NCBI GenBank assembly: GCA_036785325.1
Contig: JAXIVH010000069.1
Location: forward strand, 654,848-718,847
Direction: 5' to 3'
DNA from: Urophycis tenuis
Lineage: Eukaryota > Chordata > Actinopteri > Gadiformes > Phycidae
Length of the DNA stretch: 64,000 nt
The position numbers and the translations under genes were made by a program. Every line of letters starts with the position of its first letter. Positions within the stretch are counted from its first letter, which is position 1. A model generated the notes under the pieces. It did no database searches. It saw only the letters and a program-made list of their open reading frames with translations, and had not been told where the DNA came from. Below are positions 1 to 10,000 of the stretch, one piece after another.

Positions 1-1698
1 TGCTCTGTCAACACCGTGTATGGGAGAGACGGGGCGCTGCTGACCTCGACTCGGGACGTTGTGAATCGGTGGGGGGAATACTTCGAAGACCTCCTCAATC
101 CCACCAACACGCCTTCCACTGAGGAAGCAGGGTCTGGGGACTCGGGGGGGGACTCTCCTATCTCCGGGGCTGAGATCGCCGAGGTGGTTAAAAAGCTCCT
201 CGGTGGCAAGGCCCCGGGGGTGGACGAGATCCACCCCGAGTTCCTAAAGGCCCTGGATGCTGTGGGGCTGTCTTGGTTGACACGTCTCTGCAGCATCGCG
301 TGGACATCGGGGGCAGTGCCTCTGGATTGGCAGACCGGGGTTGTGGTTCCCCTCTTCAAAAAGGGGGACCGGAGGGTGTGCTCCAACTACAGGGGGATCA
401 CACTCCTCAGCCTCCCCGGTAAGGTCTATTCGGGGGTCCTGGAGAGGAGGGTCCGTAGGATAGTCGAACCTCGGATTCAGGAGGAGCAATGTGGTTTTCG
501 TTCCGGCCGTGGAACTGTGGACCAGCTCTATACCCTTGGCGCGGTACTCGAGGGTGCATGGGAGTTCGCCCAACCAGTCTACATGTGCTTTGTGGACTTG
601 GAGAAGGCGTTCGACCGTGTCCCTCGGGGAGCCCTGTGGGGGGTGCTCCGGGAGTATGGGGTACCGGGCCCGCTGTTACGGGCCATCGGGTCCCTGTACT
701 CCCGGTGCCAGAGCTTGGTCCGCATTGCCGGCAGTAAGTCGAGCCTGTTTCCGGTGAGAGTTGGCCTCCGCCAGGGCTGCCCTTTGTCACCGATTCTGTT
801 CACAACTTTTATGGACAGAATTTCTAGGCGCAGCCAGGGCGTTGAGGGGTTACGGTTCGGTGGCCTCAGGATTGCGTCACTGCTTTTCGCAGATGATCTT
901 GTCCTGTTGGCTTCATCGGGCCGTGACCTTCAGTTCTCACTGGAGCGGTTCGCAGCCGAATGTGAAGCGGCTGGGATGAGGATCAGCACCTCCAAATCCG
1001 AGGCCATGGTTCTCGGCCGGAAAAGGGTGGAGTGCACTCTCCGGGTCGGGGAGGAGATTCTGCCTCAAGTGGAGGAGTTCAAGTATCTCGGGGTCTTGTT
1101 CACGAGTGAGGGGAGGATGGAGCGGGAGATTGACCGACGGATCGGTGCGGCGTCGGCAGTGATGCGGGCCCTGCACCGGTCCGTCATGGTGAAGAAGGAG
1201 CTGAGCCGAAAGGCGAAGCTCTCGATTTACCGGTCAATCTACGTTCCTACCCTCACCTATGGTCACGAGCTGTGGGTAGTGACCGAAAGAACGAGATCGC
1301 GAATACAAGCGGCCGAAATGAGTTTCCTCCGCAGGGTGTCCGGGCTCTCCCTTAGAGATAGGGTGAGAAGCTCGGTCATCCGGGAGGGGCTCAGAGTAGA
1401 ACCGCTACTCCTCCGCATCGAGAGGAGCCAGTTGCGGTGGCTCGGGCATCTAGTGAGGATGCCCCCTGGACGCCTCCCTGGGGAGGTGTTCCGGGCACGT
1501 CCCTCCGGGAGGAGGCCCCGGGGAAGACCCAGGACACGCTGGAGGGACTATGTCTCTCGGCTGGCCTGGGAACGCCTCGGGATCCCCCCGGAAGAGCTGG
1601 ACGAAGTGGCTGGGGAGAGGGAAGTCTGGGCTTCCCTCCTCAGGCTGCTGCCCCCGCGACCCGACCCCGGATAAGCGGCAGAAATGGATGGATGGATG
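1..1698 (+). mobile_element. APE-type LINE, 3' part (reverse transcriptase ORF, open at the window edge)
   Basis: The frame is open from base 1 and stops at 1,674, so the element continues to the left of the window. The product is the reverse transcriptase half of a non-LTR retrotransposon: it has the 'SNYRGITLLS' finger region, 'FVDLEKAFDRV' (RT motif A), 'GLRQGCPLSP' (motif B), and the catalytic box LLFADDLVLLA. A basic C-terminal region follows. The 3' end is a short (ATGG)n tail at about 1,682-1,698, which starts within the sequence that closes the element at 37,998. The protein is almost identical to the copy at 37,998-41,000 (visible differences include Ile/Val and Met/Val), so the family was active recently. 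I do not assign a clade; the ATGG tail recurs in teleost genomes. Confidence 0.9.
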
Positions 1699-2782
1699 AC
1701 ATTCAATCATTATGATATTCCATGGAAGGGGTTAAACTTGTTTTGTACCACTGCCCTTGATTACCTGGACGAGTCCCAAAATACACTCCACACAAACATG
1801 CATATACAGTACCAAAGGCTATGACACATCAATACGTAGGACATAACGCAGTATGGGTGAGAAAATAGGTCAGGTATAATAATAAAAATATGATGACAAA
1901 AAGCTGAAAGTACAAAAGATGGTGGTGTACTGGATGCCCTCTATAGAAATGTAATATTTTAGAGAGGGCTGATCAGGAGGTAGACCTAAAACTGGCTGGC
2001 AAAGGTAACTATTTGAGTAAATAAAATAGTCAGTATGAATGCAACTAAACAGAAAGGTTAACAGATTGAGGTCGGCTAAAAAGTGGTTTAAAAAAATAAA
2101 AAAAAAGTTTCTCAGTGTAAAACTTCCTTTTAGACTATGTAATGTAGAAATACATTGGAAAATATGTAAATTATATAATGCTTTCTTTGACTGATTGTTA
2201 TACAATGGTGAAAGATGAAGCCTCACTTCTCCACTCCTTAAGATTGTATTATTGTTCTAACGGGTTTCTGTTAGTGACATAAACGATGACAAACCTGTTT
2301 ATTAATAGCAAAAACACAATGTCTATGCGAAAAACTTTTTTTATGTTCACTGTTTTATGTTTTTTTATGTTTTTATTAAAAATTTAAATGAATCAAAAAT
2401 ATAAATATAAATAAAAAATACAAATACAAATAGCAATCTTCAGTCAAATAGTCATATAGTAGACAATAGGCTACATTGTTGCTATATAGTGGAATAATGT
2501 GTCCTCACATCAATAATAATTTCAAGTAATTAAATATTTCCATTTATCTTGAAACGTTCGTTTAGTAAACGTTTATGTAGTAGCTACTAGGGAAGAACAA
2601 CATGAAATCCGACATCCATGCAAATCCAGGCGCTGCTTCGACCGAGTTTCTGAAATCCCGACTGTCCCTGAACAAACCACTATAAAGTAGCAGGGCTTGG
2701 CGTGTGACGTCGTGACATGGGCGGGGCTTGACCGGCTGGACATCATGCCCCGCCTTGCAGACAGGTCGCAGCCGTTACCCAC
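1699..2782. other. AT-rich interval without a recognised gene
   Basis: This stretch between the LINE tail and the first block shared with the other duplication units has no convincing coding potential; its open frames are short and AT-rich. Around 2,690-2,770 there is a short GC-rich patch containing GGGCGGGGC (an Sp1-type GC box). It could be a remnant of a promoter region, but no gene start is visible beside it. Confidence 0.4.
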
Positions 2783-3003
2783 TCACTTACTTACGGCGTT
2801 ACAGCGGCACTGGACAACGCAACTCGGTAATATGATGAGGTCAAAGCAGTAACACTTTTGAAAAAAGTTTATTTACCAGTTATTTGCAGTGACTGATTAA
2901 ACATGTTTTTTCTATATTTCTATCAAATTACATGAAGGAAATCACATATTAAATGTGTTTACAACAAAAGTGTATTGAGAACATACAAAACAGAACAATT
3001 GAG
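2783..3003. repeat. Duplication-unit block upstream of the first pkd1 relic
   Basis: This block begins with the segment containing 'ttacagcggcactggacaac' and runs to the TTAA site of the next MITE. The same block is found at about 15,073-18,263 (interrupted there by an L2 LINE) and, more diverged, at about 32,410-32,650. It serves as the empty site for several insertions seen in the other units. Confidence 0.75.
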
Positions 3004-3007
3004 TTAA

Positions 3008-3568
3008 AGGGGTAGTTCGGAATTTTGGACATAGGACCATTTCCAAGTTAGCCTGTGTGTTATTTATCATTAGACACATTTTCAACAAATTTCATTCAGT
3101 TCTTCTAGTTGCAGAGTTCGCTGGTGCTAGGCTAGCGCAAGTCAACCATTTCTGCTAGCGTGCTAATAAAAACAGTACCCACTCCAGAGAACACCCGAGG
3201 CAAATAAATTATAATGGCAGACTATCGATGTAAATGTCTGTGTTGATAGAATAATATTAGAAATAAAACCAACCTTGCATGGCATTGCATTTTGAGGGAC
3301 TTGTGTCTCAGCAGCAGCGTTGTACTTCCAGGTAGTAGGCTACGGCAGCGGCGGACTGATGTTACCTAGGTTACCGGCAGAAACAAGTCCCTAAAAATGT
3401 GATGATTCATGCAATGCAGGTTAGTTTTATGTTTTTATTAGCAGGCTAGCCTAGCACCAGCGAACTCTGCAACTAGAAGAACTGAATGAAATTTGTTGAA
3501 AACGTCTCCAATGATAAATAACACACAGGCTAACTTGGAAATGACGTCCAAAATTCCAAACTACCCCT
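3008..3568. mobile_element. TTAA-flanked MITE with long terminal inverted repeats
   Basis: The element is bounded by TTAA at 3,004-3,007 and 3,569-3,572. Its ends are inverted repeats of roughly 130 bp: the left end begins AGGGGTAGTTCGGAATTTTGG, and the right arm (from about 3,439) is its reverse complement. TTAA target duplication with no coding capacity suggests a piggyBac- or Kolobok-type non-autonomous element. The second copy (18,268-19,610) lies at the same position of the next unit, so insertion preceded that duplication. The third unit has the empty site near 32,648. Confidence 0.75.
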
Positions 3569-3611
3569 TTAAAATGGTGGGATGTTTTATGCATACATTG
3601 CTTCAAACTGC

Positions 3612-4950
3612 CAGTGGACAAGTCGGGACTGCCAGGTAAGTAAGTAAGTAAGTTTGGATTTATCAAATATGGTGTACTCCATAGGATTCTGTGGCCCCTG
3701 CTTGTGTACGAGTTCCCGATAACATCAGTAGAGGGCTTCGAGAGGAGGATCAGCCGTTACCTCCGTAGATGGCTTGGCCTGCCACGAAGCCTGAGTAGCA
3801 TCGCTCCGTATGGGCAGAGCAACAAACTGAAGCTCCCCATTAGTAGCCTGAATGAGGAGTTCATGGTTACCCGTGTAAGAGGTGTTGCAGTACAGGATAT
3901 CCAGTGACCCGAAAGTCTCCCAGGCTGGCTTTGTAGTCAGGACTGGGAGGAAGTGGAGGGCGCAGGAAGCAGTCGAGCAGGCTGAGTCATGCTTGCATCA
4001 CAGCGTGCTGGTCGGCCCAGTGGCATCTGGACAAGCAGGGCTTGGTAGCGTTCCTACCACGCGCTACGACGGAGCCCTGGGCAAAGACAGACGCCGATTG
4101 GTCCAAGACAAGGTGACAGCTGGTGTGGAGGAACTGCGTGCTAGCCAGATGGTGGGGATGCAACAGCAAGGTGCATGGATGAAATGGGAACAGGCAGTGG
4201 ACTGTAAGATCTTCTGGTACGAGCTTTGGCAAGCTGAACCTTACCGGATCAAGTTCCTGATTGCGTCCATTTATGACGTCTTACCAAGCCCATCCAACCT
4301 CTTCTGTTGGGGCAAGGTTGACACACCATCATGTCCCTTGTGCCTCAAGAAGGAACGCTGGAGCATATCCTCAGCTGTTGCCCAAAAGTCCTTGGAGAAG
4401 GACGTTATACTTGGCGTCACAACCAGGTGCTGAAAGTGATAGCAGAAACCATCTTCACCAGCATCACCCAGAACAAGCCTTCCCGACTAGCAACGCAGGC
4501 GATTGCTTTTGTCCGAGCAGGGGCGAAGCCTAAGACCCAGCCTAGGGGGGCAGTGGGACTCCTTGGAACCGCACCAGACTGGCAGATGAAAGGGACCCTT
4601 GACCTGGGGAGGCAGCTCAGATTTCCAGAGCACATCGCGGAAACCACCCTGAGACCAGACATAGTTCTGTTCTCAGATTTCATAAAATAGGTGGTCCTAC
4701 TGGAGCTGACAGTTCCCTGTGAGGAGCGAGTGCATGGAAGAGGCCAATGAGAGGGAGCGTGGTAAGTATGCCAACTTAGTGGAGGAGTGCCGCAGACGGG
4801 GGTGGCGTGCCCAGTGTGTGCCAATAGAGGTGGGCTGTAGAGGTTTTGCAGGGCAATCTCTCTGCAAAGCATACAGCCTGCTTGGAATCACAGGTGCACG
4901 CCAGAGAAAGGGCATCAAAACCATCATAGAGGCAGCTAGAGTCACATGAT
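3612..4950 (+). pseudogene. Non-LTR reverse-transcriptase fragment (C-terminal half), degenerate
   Basis: Broken open frames at 3,704-3,907, 3,882-4,433 and 4,331-4,690 encode the C-terminal part of the reverse transcriptase seen more fully at 19,850-21,828. Recognisable pieces are an 'RRWLGLPRSLS' segment and a zinc-binding 'CPLC...GTLEHILSCCP' module. The 5' end is truncated: host sequence ending 'caaactgccag' joins directly to the internal 'tggacaagtcggg', matching a deletion at short homology relative to the second copy. A (GTAA)4 run near 3,637 adds a stop. It is non-coding as it stands. Confidence 0.75.
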
Positions 4951-4968
4951 GGCTCATTCTCCTCTGTA

Positions 4969-5222
4969 ATTTTTGTGTTGCCGTCCGCTAGAGTGCACAC
5001 ACTGGATGTCAGCGCAGTGAACTCGGTGAGCACCCTGAGTGTTGGCGTCAGGGTGTGGGGCTACGATGCGGTGACGGGACTCAACGTGGAGCCCTGCGGA
5101 CACCTGAGGGTCCTTATGGACTTGGCACAGGTGAGGATGTCTGTAGATGCACCCCACCCTCTTTTCACACACACATTCAAGGGATTGGCTTGCCACCAAA
5201 AACCTTCTACAATCTCTCATTT
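4969..5222 (+). pseudogene. pkd1 relic, unit 1: 3' end of exon 7 plus start of intron 7
   Basis: Bases 4,969-5,130 match the last part of exon 7 of the intact gene (about 51,351-51,512), including the PKD-repeat motif 'VSAVNSVST' and the donor CACAG/GTGAGG. The frame through this piece is still open. After it, intron-7 sequence is shared until about 5,222 ('tctcattttga'), where similarity to pkd1 ends and the downstream flank of asb3 begins. All earlier pkd1 exons are missing here, replaced by the reverse-transcriptase fragment. With no start or neighbouring exons it cannot make a polycystin. Confidence 0.85.
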
Positions 5223-5339
5223 TGATGGTAGAGAGAGGGGAAGACGTGCAGCAGGTGACTGCGGGCAGGAGTTAAACCCAGGTTGCGGTCAAGGACTTAG
5301 CCGTAATTAATGACACACGCACAAGCTACTGGGTAGAGC

Positions 5340-5850
5340 CATAGACTGTATATAAATATGGACAAACCCTCCGTGACGTCACCCATAGACATTCTTAACA
5401 GCGGAGATGAAGCCTAAAATTGAGCTTCTGGGCGCCGCCATCTTGGACATTTCAGTCTGTGTTCTAAGCCCGCCTACCTCCGGCCAGACCAATCAAAGCC
5501 TCGAATCCGTGAAGGTCATGCCGTGATGACAGATGACAGCTGCCAATCAAGTTGACCACACCCTTAATTATTCATAAAATAAATCCTTCTCTGTGCATTA
5601 AAATAATGGATTCTAAAAAAATTCACCCCCTCACAGTTGTCATGGACTCGAACACTACTGAAAGACACCAAAACCGTTTTTTGAACCAGGCTGTAAACAT
5701 GTTTATTTTGGCTGTAAAGTTGGACATTTTAACATGGGTGTCTATGGGAGTTGACTCCCTTCTGCAGCCAGCCTCAAGCGGCCATTCGAGGAACTGCAAG
5801 TTTTTGCACTTCCGCATGGGCTTCATTTTTCAGCATGGAATGTTGCCGCT
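5340..5850 (-). mobile_element. 511-bp retroposon-like insertion with 10-bp target-site duplication
   Basis: The insertion is flanked by TGGGTAGAGC at 5,330-5,339 and 5,851-5,860. The paralogous empty site, with one copy of that word, is at about 22,211-22,221. The plus-strand left end reads CATAGACTGTATATAAATA. The same end occurs alone as a 19-bp insertion at 32,474, which suits a 5'-truncated retroposon whose 3' end lies on the left, hence the minus orientation. No coding capacity or clear terminal inverted repeat is seen. Confidence 0.7.
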
Positions 5851-5860
5851 TGGGTAGAGC

Positions 5861-6135
5861 GTATTGTTTTTTTATCTAAAAAAAAAGAAGTAATATAAAG
5901 TCTGATGTGTGAGACTATAAAACACCCAGCAAGCTTCGTTTTCCATTATTTAACCTGCACCTTTAGTCTGTCACCGTCAGAAGGCCCATACTGGGTCCCA
6001 CACACTTTATGGTGGAATACCTCAACACAAAGAATTTGGTATCAGACTACAAGTTTTGTGACCAGGTGGTAATACTGGTACAAATACAGAACCAGAACTA
6101 CACTTTACAGAAAAAAGCAACATTTTCTTGAAACC
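5861..6135. other. Downstream flank of asb3 copy A, no gene
   Basis: This sequence parallels 22,222-22,496 and, more diverged, about 34,700-35,020 downstream of copies B and C. In those copies the stretch belongs to the region holding the poly(A) signal. No coding region is seen. Confidence 0.6.
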
Positions 6136-6766
6136 ATCCATCCATCCATGCATCCATCCTCTTCCGCTTATCCGGGTTCGGGTCGCGGGGGCAGCAGCCT
6201 AAGCAGGGAAGCCCAGACTTCCCTCTCCCCAGCTACTTCGTCCAGCTCTTCCTGGAGGATCCCGAGGCGTTCCCAGGCCAGCCGAGAGACATCGTCTCTC
6301 CAGCGTGTCCTGGGTCTTCCCCGGGGTCTCCTACCAGTGGGACATGCCCTGAACACCTCACCAGGGAGGCGTCTGGGAGGCATCCTAACTAGATGCCCGA
6401 GCCACCTCATCTGGCTCCTCTCAACGCGGAGGAGCAGTGGGTCTACTCCGAGCTCCTCCCGGATGGCCGAGCTTCTCACCCTATCTCTAAGGGAGAGCTC
6501 AGCCACCCTGCGGAGGAAGCTCATTTCGGCCGCTTGTACACGCAATCTTGTTCTTTCGGTCATTACCCAAAGTTCATGACCATAGGAGAGGGAGCTTTGC
6601 CTTTCGGCTCAGCTCCCTCTTCATCACGACGGATCCGCGCAGAGTCCGCATTACTGCAGACGCCGCGCCGATCGGCCTGTCGATCTCTCGCTCCATCCTC
6701 CCCTCACTCGTGAACAAGACCCCGAGGTACTTGAACTCCTCCACTTGGGGCAGAATCTCAACCCCG
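6136..6766 (-). mobile_element. 3' fragment of the APE-type LINE, minus orientation
   Basis: A (CATCCATC)-type tail at 6,136-6,160 and a minus-strand open frame ending at 6,168 encode the last ~130 residues of the same LINE family as 37,998-41,000 ('RWLGHLVRMPP', 'RPRTRWRDDVSRLAWERLG'). It is more diverged from the intact copy than is the element at position 1, so it is older. It lies only about 30 bp downstream of the asb3 copy A stop codon. It replaces the roughly 180 bp found at this place in copy B (22,497-22,680), including the copy B poly(A) signal. Confidence 0.85.
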
Positions 6767-6795
6767 ATTGGATTACTGAACTGATCTTGAACTGG

Positions 6796-6956
6796 CTAAG
6801 TGTCCGGTGGTGCTGGGATGTCAGCAAACACCAGGTGGTCGTGCAGATGAGGCGGCACAGGCAGCTGTCTGACCACGTCGGTCCTCATCACAACGTCTGG
6901 ACCAAGATGGGAACGCAACCGCAGCCTGCACAGGTGGAATAGTGGGGGAATGGACT
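6796..6956 (-). CDS. asb3: asb3 copy A last exon: SOCS box
   Basis: The acceptor lies at 6,958-6,957 and the TAG stop at 6,798-6,796. The exon encodes about 53 residues: an 'LFHLCRLRLRS' BC box, then 'QLPVPPHLHDHLVF', the Cul5-type box. The equivalent exons of copies B (22,865-22,705) and C (35,428-35,268) have exactly the same length. In C the C-terminal residues have changed and the stop is TAA. Confidence 0.85.
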
Positions 6957-6962
6957 CTATTT

Positions 6963-7006
<44 letters not shown>

Positions 7007-10000
7007 TACATCAATTTCAATTGGACAAAACCGCTAAATATTTCACTGTGTGTGTGCGCGTGCGCCCTCACCAAGGTGAGCACAAGGCGTCCAAGTCTTC
7101 ATCTTCTTCCTCTGCTCTAGGATGTCTCTCAGCGGCCGGGCAAGAGTGGACCAGTTCACCATCTCCAGAAGGTAGGTCAGCGTGTCACTTTGAGCTTCCT
7201 CCAAACTAGGTTGGAAATAAGCAGCAAATTAAAGCTAACTAGAAACAATGCATGAAGATGTCTAAGTAGAGTCAACTAGTATGTATGTTCTTAACCTAGA
7301 GAGGGAGTCATTGAATGTATTCAATAACTCCCTCTCTAGGTAAAGCACATGCTCTGGCATGGGGGAGGTCCTTTAGTTCTTTAAAAAAAGGTATGAGGTC
7401 TCTTTTTACAGTCAGTGTTAGCACAAACTCCTAACAATACATTTAATTGAACCCCAACAATGCCAGGCAGGGTCTGAATCACCCAGGGGCCGGGGCCTCC
7501 ACATGAATCATCAACTCCTGTATTCTACACTGCATGTGCTCAATTGTCGAAGTTTAACTGTAAATAAAATATGAATAATTAAGAATCATTCAAGTCATTT
7601 AATATTGATCTGTTGAGTAACAAAGAACAAAAACTAAGGTATTTCCCATCATTTCATAAAATGTCCCTGGAAAGAATAATAAAAAAAATAATCCCCTTAT
7701 CTAAAGACTATTAGTTTGGTACACTAAAGAAGAAAGATGGAGAGAACGTCTTACAAGTCAGGCACCAGCAGATCGTTGGGGTCCAGCCCACGCTCCAGCA
7801 GAGCGGGGAGCCAAGAGCCTGCCTCTGTGGCCCGGTCCACTGCAACGTTCTGGAGGGCCTCCACTTCCACAGCAGCCAGCAGTCTGGTGGTGCCTGGACC
7901 CTTTCCCTTGTCTGCACACGTCTGCTCCAACAGCAGATCCAGGACCATGGGGTCCCCTAGGCACGTCTGCCAACATTCCTCGGTCATACGTGCGCCCGCC
8001 TTCCTTAAAATGGCCATGGAGTCACTGTGGAATATGGGGAGGAAGGGGTCATTCAGGAGTGTACACCCCTGGAAATGCAACACATCTGGAAATGCATACA
8101 CCACCACTTTTGAGTGGGAAGAACATTCTTCAATCATTATTAACATCAATGAAACAAAACTCCTTTTTTTCTCCTCATCTTGAAAAATTTCTCCAGTGGC
8201 GTTTTCATTAAACCTTTTCGTAACAATCAATAAAAAATGTTTTACCCATAATCTGGAAACTCATCCACCATGCGGGACAGCACCAAGGCCAGTGGGGAGC
8301 CCACCTCGTACACGTCCATGCACGGCTGGGCCTCGGGGCTAAAACCCTCACTCAGCAGCACCTTCAGCATCTTCGGCCGCTCCACTGCCCCGTAGACGGG
8401 GCTCACGAGCCCCGCCATGCTGTCCACCTGGCGTGACGTCACGGCCGCCAGCCTCTTCAGGATGCTGATTGGCCGGAAGGAGACGTGATGCGGGGTCAGT
8501 GTGGTCGGCGGTGTGAGGTGTCACCCTACTTGGCTCTTTTTGGTTTCGTGTTGTCGTGCAGATTTAGACATTCCTACGTGTGTGTGCGTCAGTTCTGTTA
8601 AATTGATAACGCAGGCTAAAACACCTTTTGGATTATTGTGAAATGTTTAACTTTGATGTACGTGTAATACTGCATGTGAGACAGATAGCGAGGCTCGAAT
8701 GTGTCCTGGGCTAAAGCTGAATTCCTGACTCCCATCAATAGAAAAAAAGTGGATTTAAGACGGATCCTCTGAGTTGAACACATTCCCTCACATTAAACCC
8801 CACCGTGAGTTCTGTTGCATGGTCTCACAGTGACATCACATGGTGGGCCAGAATCCCGTTTAGTCACAGCAAAGTTAAGCACCACACAACAAAGTGAAGA
8901 CCTGGGATGCATTGTGCATCACCAACAGAAGCAACTACTTTAAAGTACAAATGCAGGACATCCCCCGAGAATGTGAAACGTATACATCGTCCGAGTTCCT
9001 CCCAATTTACATATCGAAAGTCACTTTGAATCTGTATTTCATACAGTGTGTGATTTACCCACACAGGAGCCCCAATCGCCACCGTTTTACCTGCTTTTGA
9101 CTGTTGTAGAGCAATCAGGACCCTCTTCTAAACACCACATCTGTATGTTGAACAGTATGTTGAATATACCATGTCCAGTTGAAATGTGATTTAGTTGGGC
9201 TATTGTTGAGAACAGGGTACTTTGTAATTCCCCTATTGTGTAGAAATGTTGGCCAAACAGTGGCTCTATAGAGAGGATTGCTGCTGCTGCCCTGGGCAGG
9301 AATACACCACTGGACACACATTCGTATACCGGCGCAAGTCTTTAGTTCACTGCTTTGGATATCTGTCATTCGAAGTGTGAATATACAGTATGTTGAATAT
9401 CCAATGTCAACACTTACTTGACATTCTTCTTCTTAACGGCAACATGGATGGGGAGCTGAGGCCACAAGATGCTGCACACCACATTGGGATCTGCTCCGTG
9501 TTTCAGTAGCACCTCCACGCATTGCTCGGACTGAGCCTTGGTGGCGGCCATCAGCGGAGTGGTGCTGTCTCTTGCTTGGACGTTGACATTTGCACCTTTT
9601 GCAAAGTCAAAACAGTTTCACTCCCAGGTTTAGGGGACGTTAAAGGAAGAGTGAAGCTGGGCAACTAAAACAATCATTGTTCACCACTGCTCCTCCATCA
9701 AGGGTCCACCTCAATGGATATTCAGACAATTACAAAATGGGCAAAATTTGGAAGTGTAGTGTCCCCAATTATGGGGCTCTCTTGTGTGTATAGGTGCTTG
9801 CACACCGCCCCAATAAACTCCAACACCCAACTTTAGAATGTAGCCCGAAGTTGCCCCAACTCCAACCAATCACGATTTGATATGGTCGCTGAAAAAACGC
9901 CTTGTATGACAAAACGCCTCATATGACCAACGCCAAACACAGGGTCAGTGTGGTTTTAGTTTGATGTCTGATCACGTTTTTCTTTGCCGAATCGGTGTTG

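Noticed and set aside
4975..5310. Expressed small gene from the open frame over the pkd1 relic
   Set aside because: The frame is a surviving part of pkd1 exon 7 followed by intron sequence, with no start context, promoter or partner exons.
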